DNA of 64,000 bases, taken from assembly GCA_001599595.1 (NCBI GenBank), contig BCHH01000004.1, positions 2,003,675 to 2,067,674 on the forward strand, in the 5' to 3' direction. Made by a program: the position numbers and the translations under genes. Within the stretch, counting starts at the first letter, position 1, and every line of letters starts with the position of its first letter. Shown in pieces: positions 23,468-36,487 of the stretch. The notes beneath the pieces are model-generated. The model saw nothing but the letters and a program-made list of their open reading frames with translations. It was not told the DNA's origin and did no database searches. This DNA comes from Beverwykella pulmonaria. Its lineage: Eukaryota; Ascomycota; Dothideomycetes; Pleosporales; Melanommataceae.

Positions 23468-26384
23468 ATGGCGACCGATGCAGAACCCCCCGGCACGCAA
23501 TTGGACGCGCCCACAACCTTTGAAATCGAAAGCCTTGAGCTCTTCCGCCGCTCTCCGCATCCCTACCACCGCCGCCGCGGTGCACAGGCCTCCACCTCTG
23601 CCGAGTCGTCGAGTGCACACATCCCACATTCCGTGTTGGACCCCTCCGACCGCACAATATCAGACGAAGATGGACGGAAGAGAAGGAAAACGTCGCAGTC
23701 GCAGTCGCTGAGCGAGAGCGGGACTGAGGCCGACGACGAGGGATATGGATTCGTTAAGGCGCTGCCGGCGCCCCCGATTCGCCCGCACAAGGGCTTGCGC
23801 GATCTACGCGGGACGGGGTTGGATGGGGCTGTGAGTCCGCTGCTCACGCCGTCGCAGGTGGATGAGGAGGGGAGGAGGTTTTCGGCCGAGTATTTTAGGA
23901 GTGGGAGGAAGGGGGCGGGTGAGCCGTCGCCGACGGATGATGAGGCGAGGGCCGCAAGACAAAAATACTTGAAGAGGAGACGACATGAGATGATCAGGAG
24001 GACTACGGAGACGGCGCTGCTGGGGGGAATTGGGGTGCTGGCTGTGAGGGGGTGTTGTTGTTGGGCAAGGCTTTTGGAGTGGCATCGAGGTCAGTACAGG
24101 GCGATGCTGCAGCGTTACACCTCCAGCGGGACAACCCACGCTTTTGGGGCAGAGATCAAGACGGCAAAATCGATTCTACCCTGCCTTTCCTCTTGTGCTT
24201 TATATATGTCCCTAGTAGAGGTGGTGCAGGAATGGTCATTGAAAACGTGCTAATACATGTCCAGCAGAACTTATCACATACGCCACGGTCATGGGCGGCG
24301 CTTTGGTTCTATATCCCCTAAGACTTCTGAACTACTCGAGGACTCGGGAACCTCCCTCGAACCGCCGCCTCCTTAGGAAACGGATCCGAATACCAGCCGC
24401 CTTCGATCCCGCTCCCATTCTGTATCCGGCGATATTACCTCTTCTCATATCTGTATCACTTTTCTCATCTTCCCAGAAGATTTTGCTGCCAAACATCCTT
24501 CTTGGACTGGCCGCATTACCATCCCAACTCATTCCCTACGGAGGCGCACCATGGGGATATTCCTCAGTCCACTGGCTCGTTTCCGTGCTGCCTTTGATTG
24601 TATCTGAAAACACAGAGCTTGCCTCGCAAATTTTCCCGTCGATGCCGTACAAGCTCAAAATGCCTCCACCCGAAGAAGAATTGAACCCTGAAATATTGGT
24701 CAGCCTCTTCGCTCTTCACCAAGCGCTACTACCCCCGCTTCATTACCTCACCACCACCAGTCTGCTTCCAGCAGAGCTTCATCTTCTTTCCATCACACTT
24801 ATCAACCTCTATCTATTCGCAGACTCTCCACAAGCTGATATATCAAAGACCTTGCTATGGTTCGGTGGAGTAGGGCTCTTTGTGCTCTGCGGCAGAGTAC
24901 TAAAATGGGGAGTAGCGCTAGCGCGCATTCCGCGATGGAGGTTTCGACGAGCAGGTCAGATCATCAGAGCGCAGCAATCGTTTCTGCAACTGCTGAATGA
25001 GAGCCTGAAGCCAAAACGCTCTCACAGCGCTGGTGGAAAGTTCTCCGACAGCGACGCAGATGAAGACGATGTCTTATTTCAGAACCCGCTGAAGAAAGCG
25101 AGTTTGAAGTTGGATATCTTGAATTCAGTACGGCATAGCTCGATTCTGGGAAACGGAAATGGGACACGATCGGCTGTTGAACCAAAAGATACCATGGTGT
25201 TTTCCAGGCGAAGAAACACACTCCCATGCCTACCTTCTCCGAAACACACGGCTCGGCGGCGCTCGAAATCAGTCGCACAGTCCTTCCTCTCATTGACCCC
25301 TACACAAGCCGCGATCAGAAAATGGATATACGCAGGATACTTCTTTCTCGTGGTTATCATCATGATTCTTGGGCCAATCCGCTACCTCATCGGCAAATAC
25401 GCTCTCCACAGCCACGAACCCTTTGGCTGGGCCATTGGATACCTCTTCGGCAACATCCAACCTCTCCGCTTTGAAGTCCTAAACTGGGACCTGAACTGGT
25501 GGATTCCTCTGCCCCCAATGCAGGACCTAGAAGACATGTCCTGGTCCACCTCCCTCGGCCGCGCTGAATACCTCCGCTGCGTCGTAATCGGCGAAGCCAA
25601 CGTCCGTCTCCTCCTCTGCCTATACTGCGTTTCCATCATCCTCATCGGCCTCGTTGTCGTCTTCCGCTTGACGTCCGTGGTCGAAGTGGACACGCGCCGC
25701 AAAGTCTTCCATGGCACCATGGTCGCTATGCTCCTTCCTACTATCTACATTGATCCGTGTTTCGTAGCGCTGGCTCTCTCACTCGTACTCGCTATATTCT
25801 TACTCCTCGACCTTATCCGCGCATCGCAACTCCCGCCCCTCTCCCGTCCGTTGGCGAGTTTCTTGACGCCATACGTGGATGGCAGGGATCTGCGCGGCCC
25901 AGTCGTCGTCTCGCATATCTTCCTGCTCATTGGGTGCGCGATCCCACTCTGGCTCTCCCTCGCTGGCACTGAGCGCACAGGTCAGGAGCCCTGGGTGGGC
26001 TGGGACGTCGCGAGCAGAGACGTTAGTATGATATCTGGCGTGGTCTGCGTCGGCATGGGCGATGCTGCCGCATCCTTGATTGGCCGTCGCTACGGACGTA
26101 GGAAGTGGCCGTGGGCCGGCGGCAAGTCGCTCGAGGGGAGCGCTGCATTCGCGGTCACTGTGACCCTAGGTTTGGTCGCCGGGAAGATCTGGTTAGCAGT
26201 TGGCGGGTGGAATGACAGTATTGGGAGTGGAAGTCAAGGCTGGACTCACTGGATAAGCGTGGTAGGCAAGGCGGCCGTTTGTGCCGCGGGCGCCAGTTTG
26301 AATGAGGCGGTGTTAACGGGCGGGAACGATAACGTGGTTGTGCCCGTTGTGTTGTGGGTGCTTGTTAGAGGGGTTCGGCTCTAG
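23468..26384 (+). CDS. SEC59: dolichol kinase (Sec59)
   Basis: CTP-dependent kinase of the ER membrane that makes dolichyl phosphate, the lipid carrier for N-glycosylation, O-mannosylation and GPI anchors. Proposed model: join(23468..24043,24127..24220,24265..26384), 929 aa. Exon 2 is the least certain part: donors gtgagg and gtggtg were chosen because they keep the frame. The first 190 residues are a hydrophilic Ser/Arg-rich cytosolic tail absent from the 519-aa yeast enzyme. About a dozen or more hydrophobic helices follow. The catalytic C-terminus is clear: DTRRKVFHGT, then GDAAASLIGRRYGRRKWP and GGKSLEGSAAF, matching the nucleotide-binding block of dolichol kinases and related CTP transferases. 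The start was chosen as the ATG at 23468; an in-frame extension further upstream lacks an ATG. Confidence 0.87.
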
Positions 26385-28444
26385 ATGGGCTTGAGTAGAC
26401 ACTAAGTATATAGAGTTTTGAGCGAGTTTTGCATGGCGTTCATAGGCATTAGCATTCGCAGGAGACGTTTTTAGACCGCATAGGGGAAAATTATAGATGC
26501 ATGGGATTAGCGCAGAATCGGGACAGGGTCGTCGTTTGTATATATTCAGGGGTTGGAGATACCTCTCTGTAGGCGGCACGACACCTTGTATCACTGCCTA
26601 TTTCCACGACCGAGGGGAACAGCGGGGATAGTACACAGATGCAGGCAGAGGGCCAAAGGATTACATTTACCTTACTAGAATCTACTTTATCTACCAGCCG
26701 TAATTTTGCAGTCTCCTAGATATCCTCTTAGCAGACCTCTGTTACTCTCCTCGGACGTGGAAACAGGAAGTATACAGTGAGGTAACGTTGGAACTTGATC
26801 TCTTCAAGAGCCATGCCTGAGAAGTTAGGTTGCCCAGAAGCTAAGCCCCCGGTGGAGAGCTTGTTCTATGAAGGTATTAACGTAATCGGCAAGGCAAAGC
26901 AAGTGAATTCTAAAGCCGAATCATGCGCGAGTCACGCTCATCATGTAGTAGATCCAAGACTACAAAAGAGAGACGGTGATGTCATTTGTCCAGATGTTGA
27001 ATAGAACAATAGTCTTACCAACGCCAGCCTCATCGCAACACCTGAGGTGGTTGTGACTGTCAGTCACCTGCAAGAGGCTCAGCTCGACGCGACGACGTCT
27101 GGCTGATCGGCTGGCCTTGCCCCAAGCGGGAGTGACCAACAGCGTGGATGACGCCATGATGCGATTTCCAAGCACAGCGAATCTGACGGCGTTCGCGTGC
27201 TGCTCAGCGCAGTTGGACGGTAGAGTGCAGCAGTCCTCTTGAGGTAGCACGACCGGAAAGCGCACGTCCAGCCCCAACTTCTCCAAAACGGAAAGCTGCT
27301 GTTGGGGCGGCCGAGATACTTCCCCACGATAAGCTCAATGCAGGGCGGGCGGGGAGAAAGATGAGGAAATGCGGCGATTGGCGATTGGCGATTGGCGTGC
27401 GCGGTGCAGGGGGGGCTGACCTGTCTGAATCGAGCAAGCCGCGAAGGCAGCAAAGGCGTGCTGCGCGCAGCTGTTGGGGAGAGATCGGCTGCTGCGGTCT
27501 TCTGGGGCGTGTTGGCGGGGGCGTCGGGTTCTGTGACAGGCGGGAGAGGTACATCTGGCCATGGCACAGGGCGCGTGAATTGGGTGCTGCGACTGGCCCA
27601 AGACATGATTCGAGCCAGGTGAAGCCATCAGATGACTGACTCTCCGGCCTGAGGGGTTGCGGCCAGCCACGAGACGGTGGACCGGCGAGGGGGGGACTGC
27701 TCAACGGCGCTGCTGCGTCGCGGGCAGCGCTCCTCGTACCGACCTCTTGACGCCCTCCTGCCTCGCGACGTGTAGAGTACCCAGGGCGAGTGCGTGCAGA
27801 GCAGCAGCACACTGCAGCGCGCCGTTGCGGTTCTAGCGCTGCCTTATCTGAATCGATAAGTCCGCCCAGTCTAGCCGCTCTTGGCAAGCTCCGTCAACTC
27901 AAGACTCACATCTTGCTGCCCACGACCACGTCCAGCATCCTCACCCGCGACGCATCTCTTCATCTCCTTCTGCTTCTTTCCGCCCCGTAGTCTGTTTCTT
28001 CTTTCCCTCCCGGTTGCGCCCAGTTTCCCTCTTTGTTCTCCCTCGCCTCGCCCATCGGCTCCCTGGCAAACACCCTCGTTCTGACTCTGCGCCTGGCTCG
28101 AGGGCCCTCCGCGACATCAGGCATCTCTCCCGACACGACAACGCTACTGCCTGCACAGACTGTCTGTTTGCACTTGGACTAATAACTAGAGCTGCCCCCT
28201 CGACGTCGACTTCGACCTCCACCTCACCGCCTATCATCCTCCGCCAGCACACCACCCAGCACGCCATCCAGCACACCATCCATCGGACACCTTGTCCCTC
28301 GACGCTCTTTGATCCGCTCCTACAACAGCCTATGTGCAACGCCCTTACCGCCACCCTATATCCGCATCTTTGTTGGTAGTTGAGCATATCGGCACACCAG
28401 AGGAGGATCAGGACCAGCTACGCTGGCCAGCCAGCGCCGCCATC
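26385..28444. other. 2 kb intergenic region and long ATG1 leader
   Basis: The left part is the SEC59 3' flank. From about 27200 the sequence becomes GC-rich, then strongly pyrimidine-rich (about 27900-28330), consistent with promoter and 5' leader of ATG1. A short upstream ORF is listed separately. No protein gene is supported. Confidence 0.45.
28332..28379 (+). promoter_or_regulatory. candidate 15-codon upstream ORF before ATG1
   Basis: ATG at 28332 opens a 15-codon frame (starts MCNALTATL) that ends in TAG at 28377-28379, 65 nt before the ATG1 start codon. If it lies in the transcript it could reduce kinase translation. Its start context (cctATGt) is weak, and transcription start is unknown. 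Confidence 0.3.
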
Positions 28445-31400
28445 ATGGCAACACCACCCTTCAAACCGCGGCGGTCGGCGGGCCCGGCACAGCCGTCGTC
28501 CGCTCCATCAGAAGTGATCATTGGACAGTTCAGGCGCATGGATCATATTGGGAAGGGCAGCTTTGCGGAGGTCTATCGAGGAATCCACATAGTATGTGTA
28601 CTCTCCTTTGTCAGCTATGTGGCATGATACGATCCCACCGACGTATCCCAGAATGAGAGTGGAATGAATCAAGGCTGACAAGGCTCGCCCACTAGGAGAA
28701 ACGCGCCTCTGTCGCCATCAAATCCGTCAACATGAGCAAGCTGAACAAAAAGCTTAAAGATAACTTAGTGTCTGAAATTTCCATCTTGCGGAGCTTGCAT
28801 CATCCCCACATCGTCGCGCTCATCGATTGCCATGAAACGACTGCCCGAATGCACATCATAATGGAGTTCTGTGAGCTTGGAGATTTGTCAGGGTTTATCA
28901 AGAAGCGTGCTGATCTAGTCAACCACCCGCAAACCCAACGCATGATTGAAAAATACCCCAATCCCGCCGTCGGAGGACTCAACGAGGTGACCGTGCGACA
29001 TTTCGCAAAGCAAATGGCGAGCGCTCTCGAGTTTCTGAGGTCGAAGAACTACATCCATCGCGATCTCAAGCCCCAAAACCTACTCTTAAACCCGTCATCT
29101 TTGTACTATTCACAAAGTGGTACCATCGAACGTATGCCTATGGCGGCCGACGCGAACTCGTTGATCCCGGCTGCTGGCATCGAGTCCCTTCCCATGCTCA
29201 AAATTGCTGATTTCGGATTTGCTAGAATCCTGCCTACAACATCTTTAGCTGAAACTCTCTGCGGATCTCCTCTCTACATGGCCCCTGAGATCCTTCGATA
29301 CGAGAAATATGATGCAACAGCTGATCTGTGGTCGGTGGGAACGGTTCTGTTTGAAATGATGTGCGCAAGACCGCCATTTAGGGCAAATAACCATGTTGAG
29401 TTACTCCGCAAAATCGAGGATCGCAAAGATCACATCAGATTCACAGAAGGCCTTGTGGCCAGTCGGGCGATGAAGAACCTCATCCGTGCTCTTCTGAAAC
29501 GAAAGCCAGTGGAACGGATGTCCTACGATAATTTCTTCTCCGATCCTGTTATTCGTGACGAAATTCCGGGTCTTGTTGATGAAGATCTCCCACATGTTTT
29601 CGAACCAGACCCTCTCGTTCAATCTAGGCGAATGCAGAAGATGCCAACCGAAATGGATCGACGCGCCTCAGAGAGCCCTTATTCACAATCACCAAGAGAA
29701 AAGATGCCCTATGGATCAACGCCACCATCACGACCCAGTTCGCGGCCTACCTCTGCACAATACCACGGGACTCCACCGCGTCCTGCTTCGATACGGAGAA
29801 TGAGCAATACACCTTTGGCCCCCATCGAGCAGCAACCTCAGCGCGAACGTCGCCCTACTCTTACTAATGCTGTAACAGCCCCCGTCCGACCTGCCACTCT
29901 TCAAGATCGTAATTCTACCCCTGTTTCTACAAGTCCAGGACGCCGTTTCAGCCGACATGAACCGTCTCCTCCGGCCTCTGGGCTCAAAGAACATCTTGAC
30001 CGTGAGCGAGTTCCGCAACGGGCAGACATGAGGGAGGCGGCGGAACGAGCTGCACAGGACACCGCAATAGATGAAGGTTTCGTGTTTGTCGAGAAGCGAC
30101 GAGTAGAAATTGATGCGTTGGCAGATGAGATCGCTGCTGGTCCACACACTGCTAGAACATTTTCTCGAGACGACGCTTTGAAGCGACGGGTCACCACACC
30201 TGCCCCAACTGGCGCAACTGTGCCCTCCAGAGCGATACAAATCCAGCAGAAGCAAATGCCAGCGCATCAGCGAACTGGATCTTATGAACGTCGCCGACAA
30301 TACCGGCCAAGCTTCGAGAGTGCTACCTCTGCGCTTTCGAAGGCAATGAACATGGTTAATATTCGAGGTCTTGGTCTGTCTCCGCCTATGATCAAAGGTC
30401 TATCGCCGCCTCAAGGTTACGCTGCATTCCCTGCCTATCCAACTGCCCAGAGTAGCCTTTTCCTTGTGGGAGATGGTGGAAATACAGACCGCAAGGACGA
30501 GGACTCCACCGTAATCAAGAAGGTTGAAGAGCTGGCGCAACTCAGCCATGTGGTGTACGGATTTGCAGAGGTGAAGTACAAACAACTGGTTCCCCTTGCT
30601 CCAAGTGATCAAGGTCTCGGTATTGGTCCGACTGGTGTGGCCAGGAAACCGGGTATCGAAGGCGAAGTTGAAGATGACGATGATGATTTGACCCCTGATA
30701 CCGTTTTGATAATTTCCGAAGAGGCCCTGGTGCTTTACGTCAAATCCCTTGCTATGCTCAACAAGGCTATGGACCTGGCTGGGAACTGGTGGAATCGCCG
30801 GAACCGGAGCCCATCCCCCGAAGCAGGCAGCCGCGGGGCTTCGCACACGGATCGTCTAAACCGAGTTGTGTCATGGGTCCGGGACCGATTCAACGAATGC
30901 TGCATTAAGTCAGAAATCGTGGCTCGGAAGCTGAAACAAGCTCAACTACAACTACCTCTGGATCATCCAAGCCATCCTCAAAATCGTTCTTCTGCCTCTG
31001 GATCAGCTACAACTATTGGCTCCGCCGAGAACATTCTCCTCACAACTGGCGTTACAGCGGAGAAACTGATGTATGAACGAGCACTCGAGATGAGCAGAAC
31101 CGCTGCTGTCAATGAGCTAGTAGGGCAAGATCTCCCGGGCTGCGATCTCAACTATTTGACCGCCATTCTCATGCTGGAAGCCATACTAGAAGACGAAGAC
31201 GAGGCTTCTAGTCGGAGGCTTGAAGGCGAAGAGATCAACGGACTTGAGTCAGAGGATCGCCAATCCATCCAGAAGCGTAATTTCACCTCCCCATACTTCT
31301 TGCAGCTCTTGCTAACATGAAATAGTTATGGAAAGCATGAAAGCGCGACATCGAGCCCTCAAGAAGAAACTCGATATGCAGAAGGCAACGAAACGAGCTT

Positions 31401-31462
31401 CCATCACAAGTGCCCCAGTTCCTAACCCAGCCAGTCGTGGCTCGCCCTCAACCACGAGGTAA
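28445..31462 (+). CDS. ATG1: autophagy serine/threonine kinase Atg1 (ULK1 family)
   Basis: Kinase that starts autophagosome formation at the pre-autophagosomal structure with Atg13 and Atg17. Spliced model: join(28445..28591,28696..31276,31326..31462), 954 aa. The kinase domain begins at about residue 27 ([21 protein letters not shown]). The catalytic Lys is near 58 (SVAIKSV), the HRDLKPQN loop near 170, DFGFARIL near 221, then [10 protein letters not shown] long low-complexity Pro/Ser/Arg linker follows (about 330-600). The C-terminal third ([19 protein letters not shown], then AMDLAGNWW, then [18 protein letters not shown]) corresponds to the tandem MIT region that binds Atg13. The last exon adds a basic tail ([18 protein letters not shown]). 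Length fits fungal Atg1 (about 900-1000 aa). TORC1 and PKA control is known for the family, not visible here. Confidence 0.96.
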
Positions 31463-32628
31463 CATCTGAACCTGAATCCGCGTATCTTGGTTCCCACGAG
31501 CACATGTTCGAAAACTCGATTGCAAAAATTTAGGTCTACGGCCTACCATTGGATTTCTCTTCTGCATAAGCATAGTTTGTCATTGCATTGCATTTTAACG
31601 GCGTTCTTCAGGACAGGCGTCTACGGTACCAGAGCCTCTCCTCTTCTTCTTCGATTGTCATATTTACTGTTTTCCTCACTGCTTGTTCCCAGTTGCTTGT
31701 CTTATTTTCTTTCTTGAATGCATGTCTCCGTCATCGCTTGTAGTTCGTGGGGCCCCCAGCAATGGGATTCGGCGCTGGTGCCTTATTGATTTGCACACGA
31801 TACCAGACCTCGAACGAATCACTACACTGGGTGGTCGGCGCATTCAAAGGCCCCGAACCATAGTTTCTGATAGCTTCATCACGGCGTTTGGGCATATTAT
31901 CTGCACTGATATCACTCATTTCCCTCCTCCCTGACATTGGAGCACGGGAGGACAGAAGGGATTTCGCTCATCTGGGATGGCGTTTCGGCATTGTTTGCTT
32001 CTATATATCATAGGTACTGGGGAGAGGGTCTAGGTTAGCATCATTATTATTGTTACTGGATGGGATAGGGTTTCAACGGCTTAGAATGGCACCTCAAGGA
32101 GGAAGAAGATGGAGAATTTACTTGGATGGGGAATCAGTGGGCTGTATTCGGGGGACAAATACCTATGTGTATACAGTACAGAGATTGAAAATATCGTATC
32201 ATGAGCACAGTGCGAACATGTTGTGACACAGATTTGAATTCAGAGGACTTTTAGGGTCGATATCTGTACAGTAAGGGAAATCCAGGCGAACAATTTGTTC
32301 GTTTTCCGTTGGCGGGTAGCTCGAACAAGACGACCAACAGCTTATTATCACTCAAGGATCACACAACAGAGCGATGATGGTGGTGTACATTACCCCTGAC
32401 GCATCTCATTGGTTGCATTCGACGGGAGCATGTCCGCCAATAACGCCAACCGCCCAGCTGGGACGTGGACTAGCGACCCCTCATGCTACTTGCCTTGCAG
32501 CTACAGCGAACCTCTACTTCATGAGCTCCTCTCCGTCGATTCTTCTCATCACGTTGTGAGAGTGTTGCGAGACCACTCTGTACTATTAAACCCTTTATAC
32601 TCAATGTTTGAATAGTCCTAACTAAAAG
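31463..32628. other. intergenic between ATG1 and the MFS gene
   Basis: About 1.2 kb between tandem plus-strand genes. Pyrimidine-rich and AT-rich stretches but no supported gene; the open frames on both strands are short. Confidence 0.45.
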
Positions 32629-34825
32629 ATGGGCCTCGGTATCCTTGAAGATCGACACCTCGAGCACGTCCCCGGTATGCGTGTTGAAGAAGTACAGCGC
32701 TAGAGCGACGACTGACATTCTGTAGGCACGGCGACGGTTCTCCAAGATGGAAGAGAAGGCGAAGTGGAGCGCGACAAGAACCTCAAGTACGACAAGACCG
32801 GCAAGATATTGCTTGTCCCGCAGCCGAGCGATGACCCTAATGATCCCCTCGTATGCGCCCACATGTTCTACTTGATGTCTGGATCGTGGAATTGATGACG
32901 GTTACAGAATTGGCCCATATGGAAACGCGACCTCATCGTATGCATCCTCTCCCTCCTCTCCGTAATTGCAGCGACGCTCTCCCCGCTCCTCGCCGCCGAC
33001 ACCGTCTCCCTCGCCATCTACTTCCGGCGCACACTCACCGAAATGGCCCTGCTCACAGGCTACCACCTCCTCGGCGTCGGGGTTGCAGGATTCTTGTTCG
33101 TACCCTCGGCGCGGATTTGGGGGAAGCGGCACTGTTATATCCTCGGGACTATTATTGTTATTTTCAGCTCGGCCTGGGGCGGCGCGAATGGCAAGAATTA
33201 CAAGTCACTGTTGTGGGCGAGGATTTTTCAGGGTATTGGCCTCGCGCCGTTTGAGGCACTGGTGAATGCGTCAGTGGGAGATCTTTACTTTGTGCATGAG
33301 AGGGGGGCGAGAATGGCACTCAGTAATTTGAGTTTGTTTGGGGGAGCTTTCTTTACGCCGGTGCTGGTGGGGAAGATTGCTAGCACTATGGGGTATCAGT
33401 GGTACGTGCATCCTCATGTCTGGTTTCAATATCCTTCGCTGGCTGACTCTCTACTCTCGACTTATAGGACGTTCTATTTCGTAGCGATATTCGCTGCAGC
33501 GTTGCTTCCTCTGGTTATTTTTTTCGTGCCGGAGACGGCGTATAAGCGGGAGATGAGGTTTGATATCGATACGATGGGAAATTTGATCAAGCAGGATGCA
33601 CCGAAAGAAAGGAGCGAGAGTAGTAATGCATATGAGGCGACGGGTTCGAGGGACATAGAGAGGGTGAACGGACTAGAGAGGGCTGAGGGTACCGGTGTAC
33701 ACGAGGCGGAGAAGGACTCGAGCGGACACAAAGCAGTACCGGCGAAGCTCACTTGGAAACAGAGTCTGATGCCTTTCAATGGCAGGAAGTCGGATGAGAA
33801 GTATTTGCATTTACTCCTTCGACCTTTCTCGCTGTTCTTCCATCCGGGCGTACTATGGGTATCTCCCCCTTCTTCCTCCTCCTCCTCCTCCTCCTCCTCC
33901 TCATTCCTTTTACTAACATCCGGCAGGCCTGCCTCATCCAAGGTACCCTCATCGGCTGGACAGTCCTCATCGGTGTAGTCCTCGCCGGCATCATGCTGGG
34001 GCCCCCGCTCTGGTTCGGTGAGCTCGAAACCGGCTATATGTATACTGGAGCCTTCACCGGTGCGCTCCTCGGCTTCTTCATTTCCGGCCTCATTTCGGAT
34101 TGGTCTGCGAGCCTCCTCACCAGGCTCAATCATGGTGTGTATGAACCGGAATTTCGGATGGTGCTTGTAGTTCCGCAACTTGTGCTGGGGTGTGCGGGGC
34201 TGTATGGGTTTGGCTGGACGGCGGCTGATGCAGGGAGGTATGGGTGGTTTTGGCCGGATTTTTGGTTCGCGGTGGAGGTTGCGGGCATGGTTTGTGGGGC
34301 GGTGGGGAGTGCGCTTTATGTTGTTGATGCGCATCGTGAGTCTTGGTCCTTTCCCGTCCCTTTCCTCCTCCTTTCTCCCAAATTTCTACCCGCGCCAATC
34401 AATGATCATGAGGGAGGCAGGACTAATATAAAGATGGTGTAGGCGATATGTCCGTCGAGGCTTTCACCTGTCTTCTTGTCTTCAAGAACTTGTTCAGCTT
34501 TGGGCTTACATTTAAGGGGTTTGATTGGATCGTTGCGGGGCATATTAAGCCTGTGTTTATCGCAATTGGGAGTGTGCAGGTTGCGGTTTGTGCGTTGAGC
34601 ATTCCAATGTGTAAGTATCCCTCTATCCCATCGTGTGTGGTAGTGAGGTTAGAGTGCTGATAAGACGGCAGATATCTTGGGGAAGAGGAATAGGAGTTTC
34701 TTCCATCGGTATGTGAATCCTAGTTTCTTGTCTTCGAGATATCTGCTAACACTGTGCTTTACCATAGACATAATGTCTTCTTCAAGGCTACGAATTGGAT
34801 TGCGGATCGGTTGACGTTTTGGTAG
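32629..34825 (+). CDS. MFS transporter (DHA1-like, 12 transmembrane helices)
   Basis: Predicted plasma-membrane proton-coupled transporter. Spliced model: join(32629..32674,32726..32850,32908..33401,33468..33858,33927..34335,34443..34610,34672..34708,34768..34825), 575 aa, all phases consistent. The N-terminal tail ends in DPNDPLNWPIWKRD, the usual lead into helix 1 of this fungal subfamily. Helices 1-6 follow, with LLWARIFQGIGLAPFEALV in the fourth/fifth helix region and FFVPETAYKRE after helix 6. A central cytosolic loop of about 80 charged residues (EATGSRDIERVNG) contains likely phosphosites. Helices 7-12 then run to the short tail NWIADRLTFW. The cargo cannot be told from sequence; relatives are annotated as drug or polyamine exporters. 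Intron 4 contains a TCC microsatellite. Confidence 0.9.
33874..33902 (+). repeat. TCC trinucleotide microsatellite inside MFS intron 4
   Basis: About nine to ten TCC units sit in the 68-nt intron (33859-33926), immediately before a canonical tactaac branch site at about 33911 and the cggcag acceptor. It forms an unusually long pyrimidine tract upstream of the branch point. Confidence 0.85.
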
Positions 34826-35147
34826 TGCGAGATCGGGTGAGTGCATATACATAGTACATTGTATGTTACCCTAGCGTTTGACTTGGAGAATGATCCAATA
34901 ATTATAATAATTCGAAAACATTAATATTGCAAACACCTCTTGTGCACTCAGAATGATGATGTTGTGGAGCCGAGTAGACAGCCAATAAAATCGCGTTCTT
35001 ACTAACCTTGTCCGTGCGCTGATCTTGGCGCTCTTCAACTGGCACGAAGAACTTGCCTCTAAGCCGGGCGGACCTCCTGCACCACCACCAACTCGGCCAG
35101 CACCCCAATTGACTCCCTATCCTCTCCGTCGACTCGGAGCCATCAAC
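34826..35147. other. short intergenic region, cytochrome c1 promoter
   Basis: About 320 bp between two plus-strand genes. It must hold the MFS 3' end and the cytochrome c1 promoter. No gene is seen. Confidence 0.5.
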
Positions 35148-36487
35148 ATGTTGGCCCGCTCGGCACTGCGTTCGGCGCGCTCGGTCGGCGCTGCAGCCCG
35201 CAATGCTACCAGCAAAACAGCTTCGGTACGACTCCCGGTCATCCCATCAAAGCCCACAGCTTCCGCAAGCCCCCACGACTCCGATCGCAGGGCATCCGCT
35301 GTAGCCAAAGGCCTCTCTCACCCCAATTGATGTGAATGCTGACGAATTGGGTGCACAGCGCTCCGTCTCCACGTCTAGCTCGGCAGCCGAGGAAGCTGCG
35401 TCGTCCTGGAAGACGACCGCCCTCCCCGCGGGCGCAACTATTTTCGCCGTTGGATCAGTTGCGTGGTACTTCCATCTCTACGGACGAAATGTCGATGCCA
35501 TGACACCAGCGGAAGAAGGGTGAGTGATATCGGGCGCGGGGTGGCTGTTGAGGGAATATCCGGGATGGAGGAATTGGCGGCGATATGGGGCTAACGTGTG
35601 GGAATTGCAGTCTTCACCCCACCCAATACCCATGGGAACACCAGAAATGGCACAAGACATTTGATCATGGAGCGTGAGTACCCCTCGATTCCGGCAATTT
35701 TCAACACATCTAAGAGGGACAATATAGTCTCCGTCGCGGTTTCCTGGTCTACCGCGAAGTCTGCGCCTCCTGCCACTCCCTTGCGCGAATCCCCTATCGC
35801 TCCCTTGTTGGTAACATCATGACCGTCGACGAGGCCAAGGCCATGGCCGAAGAGAACGAATACGATACCGAGCCGAACGACGAAGGCGAAATCGAAAAGC
35901 GTCCCGGAAAGCTTTCTGACTACCTCCCATCCCCGTACAAGAACGACGAGGCCGCCCGCGCAGCGAACAATGGTGCCCTGCCCCCAGATCTATCGCTTAT
36001 GATCAAGGCGAGACACGGCGGCGCCGACTACGTTTTCAGCTTATTGACTGGATATCCGGAGGAGCCTCCTGCGGGAGCAGTCGTACCTGAGGGCCTCAAC
36101 TTCAACCCTTACTTCCCTGGTACTGGAATTGCCATGGCCCGTGTCCTCTATGACGACTTGGTCGAGTACGATGACGGAACAAAGGCATCCACCTCGCAGA
36201 TGGCGAAGGATGTGGTGGAATTCTTGCACTGGTCCGCTGAGCCGGAGATGGACGAGCGGAAGAAGATGGGCTGGAAGGTGCTGGCTGTGACAAGTGTGCT
36301 TTTTGCGCTCAGTGTCTGGGTGAAGAGGTGAGAAATTACGAATCGAGGTCTATCAAATCACCAAAAGCTAACAGTTTTCAGGTACAAATGGGCCCCGATC
36401 AAGACGAGAAAGCTCGTCTACCAGCCCCCATATGCGCCCCCGCGGAACAGCAGCATTCTCGACAAGCTCCCCGACAAGAAACCATAA
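35148..36487 (+). CDS. CYT1: cytochrome c1, haem subunit of complex III
   Basis: Carries electrons from the Rieske protein to cytochrome c on the outer face of the mitochondrial inner membrane. Spliced model: join(35148..35225,35359..35519,35611..35673,35728..36327,36382..36487), 335 aa. The N-terminus is an Arg/Ser/Ala-rich presequence ([19 protein letters not shown]), followed by a hydrophobic sorting segment ([19 protein letters not shown]), the bipartite signal of this protein. The haem-attachment motif CASCH is at residues 113-117 after YREV. The probable axial Met lies in [13 protein letters not shown]. The C-terminal membrane anchor is [19 protein letters not shown], and the tail [12 protein letters not shown] is typical of fungal cytochrome c1. 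All expected elements are present. Confidence 0.97.

Noticed and set aside
26915..27165. Minus-strand frame with DEAGVGKT resembling a P-loop, and a small possible spliced ORF starting MASSTLLVTPAWGK
   Set aside because: No G-x4-GK[ST] context of a real NTPase fold, no further domain sequence, and the GC-rich region has open frames on every strand.
27204..27887. 227-codon minus-strand open frame
   Set aside because: Arg/Pro/Ala-rich translation of GC-rich DNA, overlapping other open frames; looks like ATG1 upstream sequence, not a protein.
33474..34334. 286-codon minus-strand open frame with a poly-Glu run
   Set aside because: Antisense of the MFS exons; the Glu run is just the complement of the TCC microsatellite.
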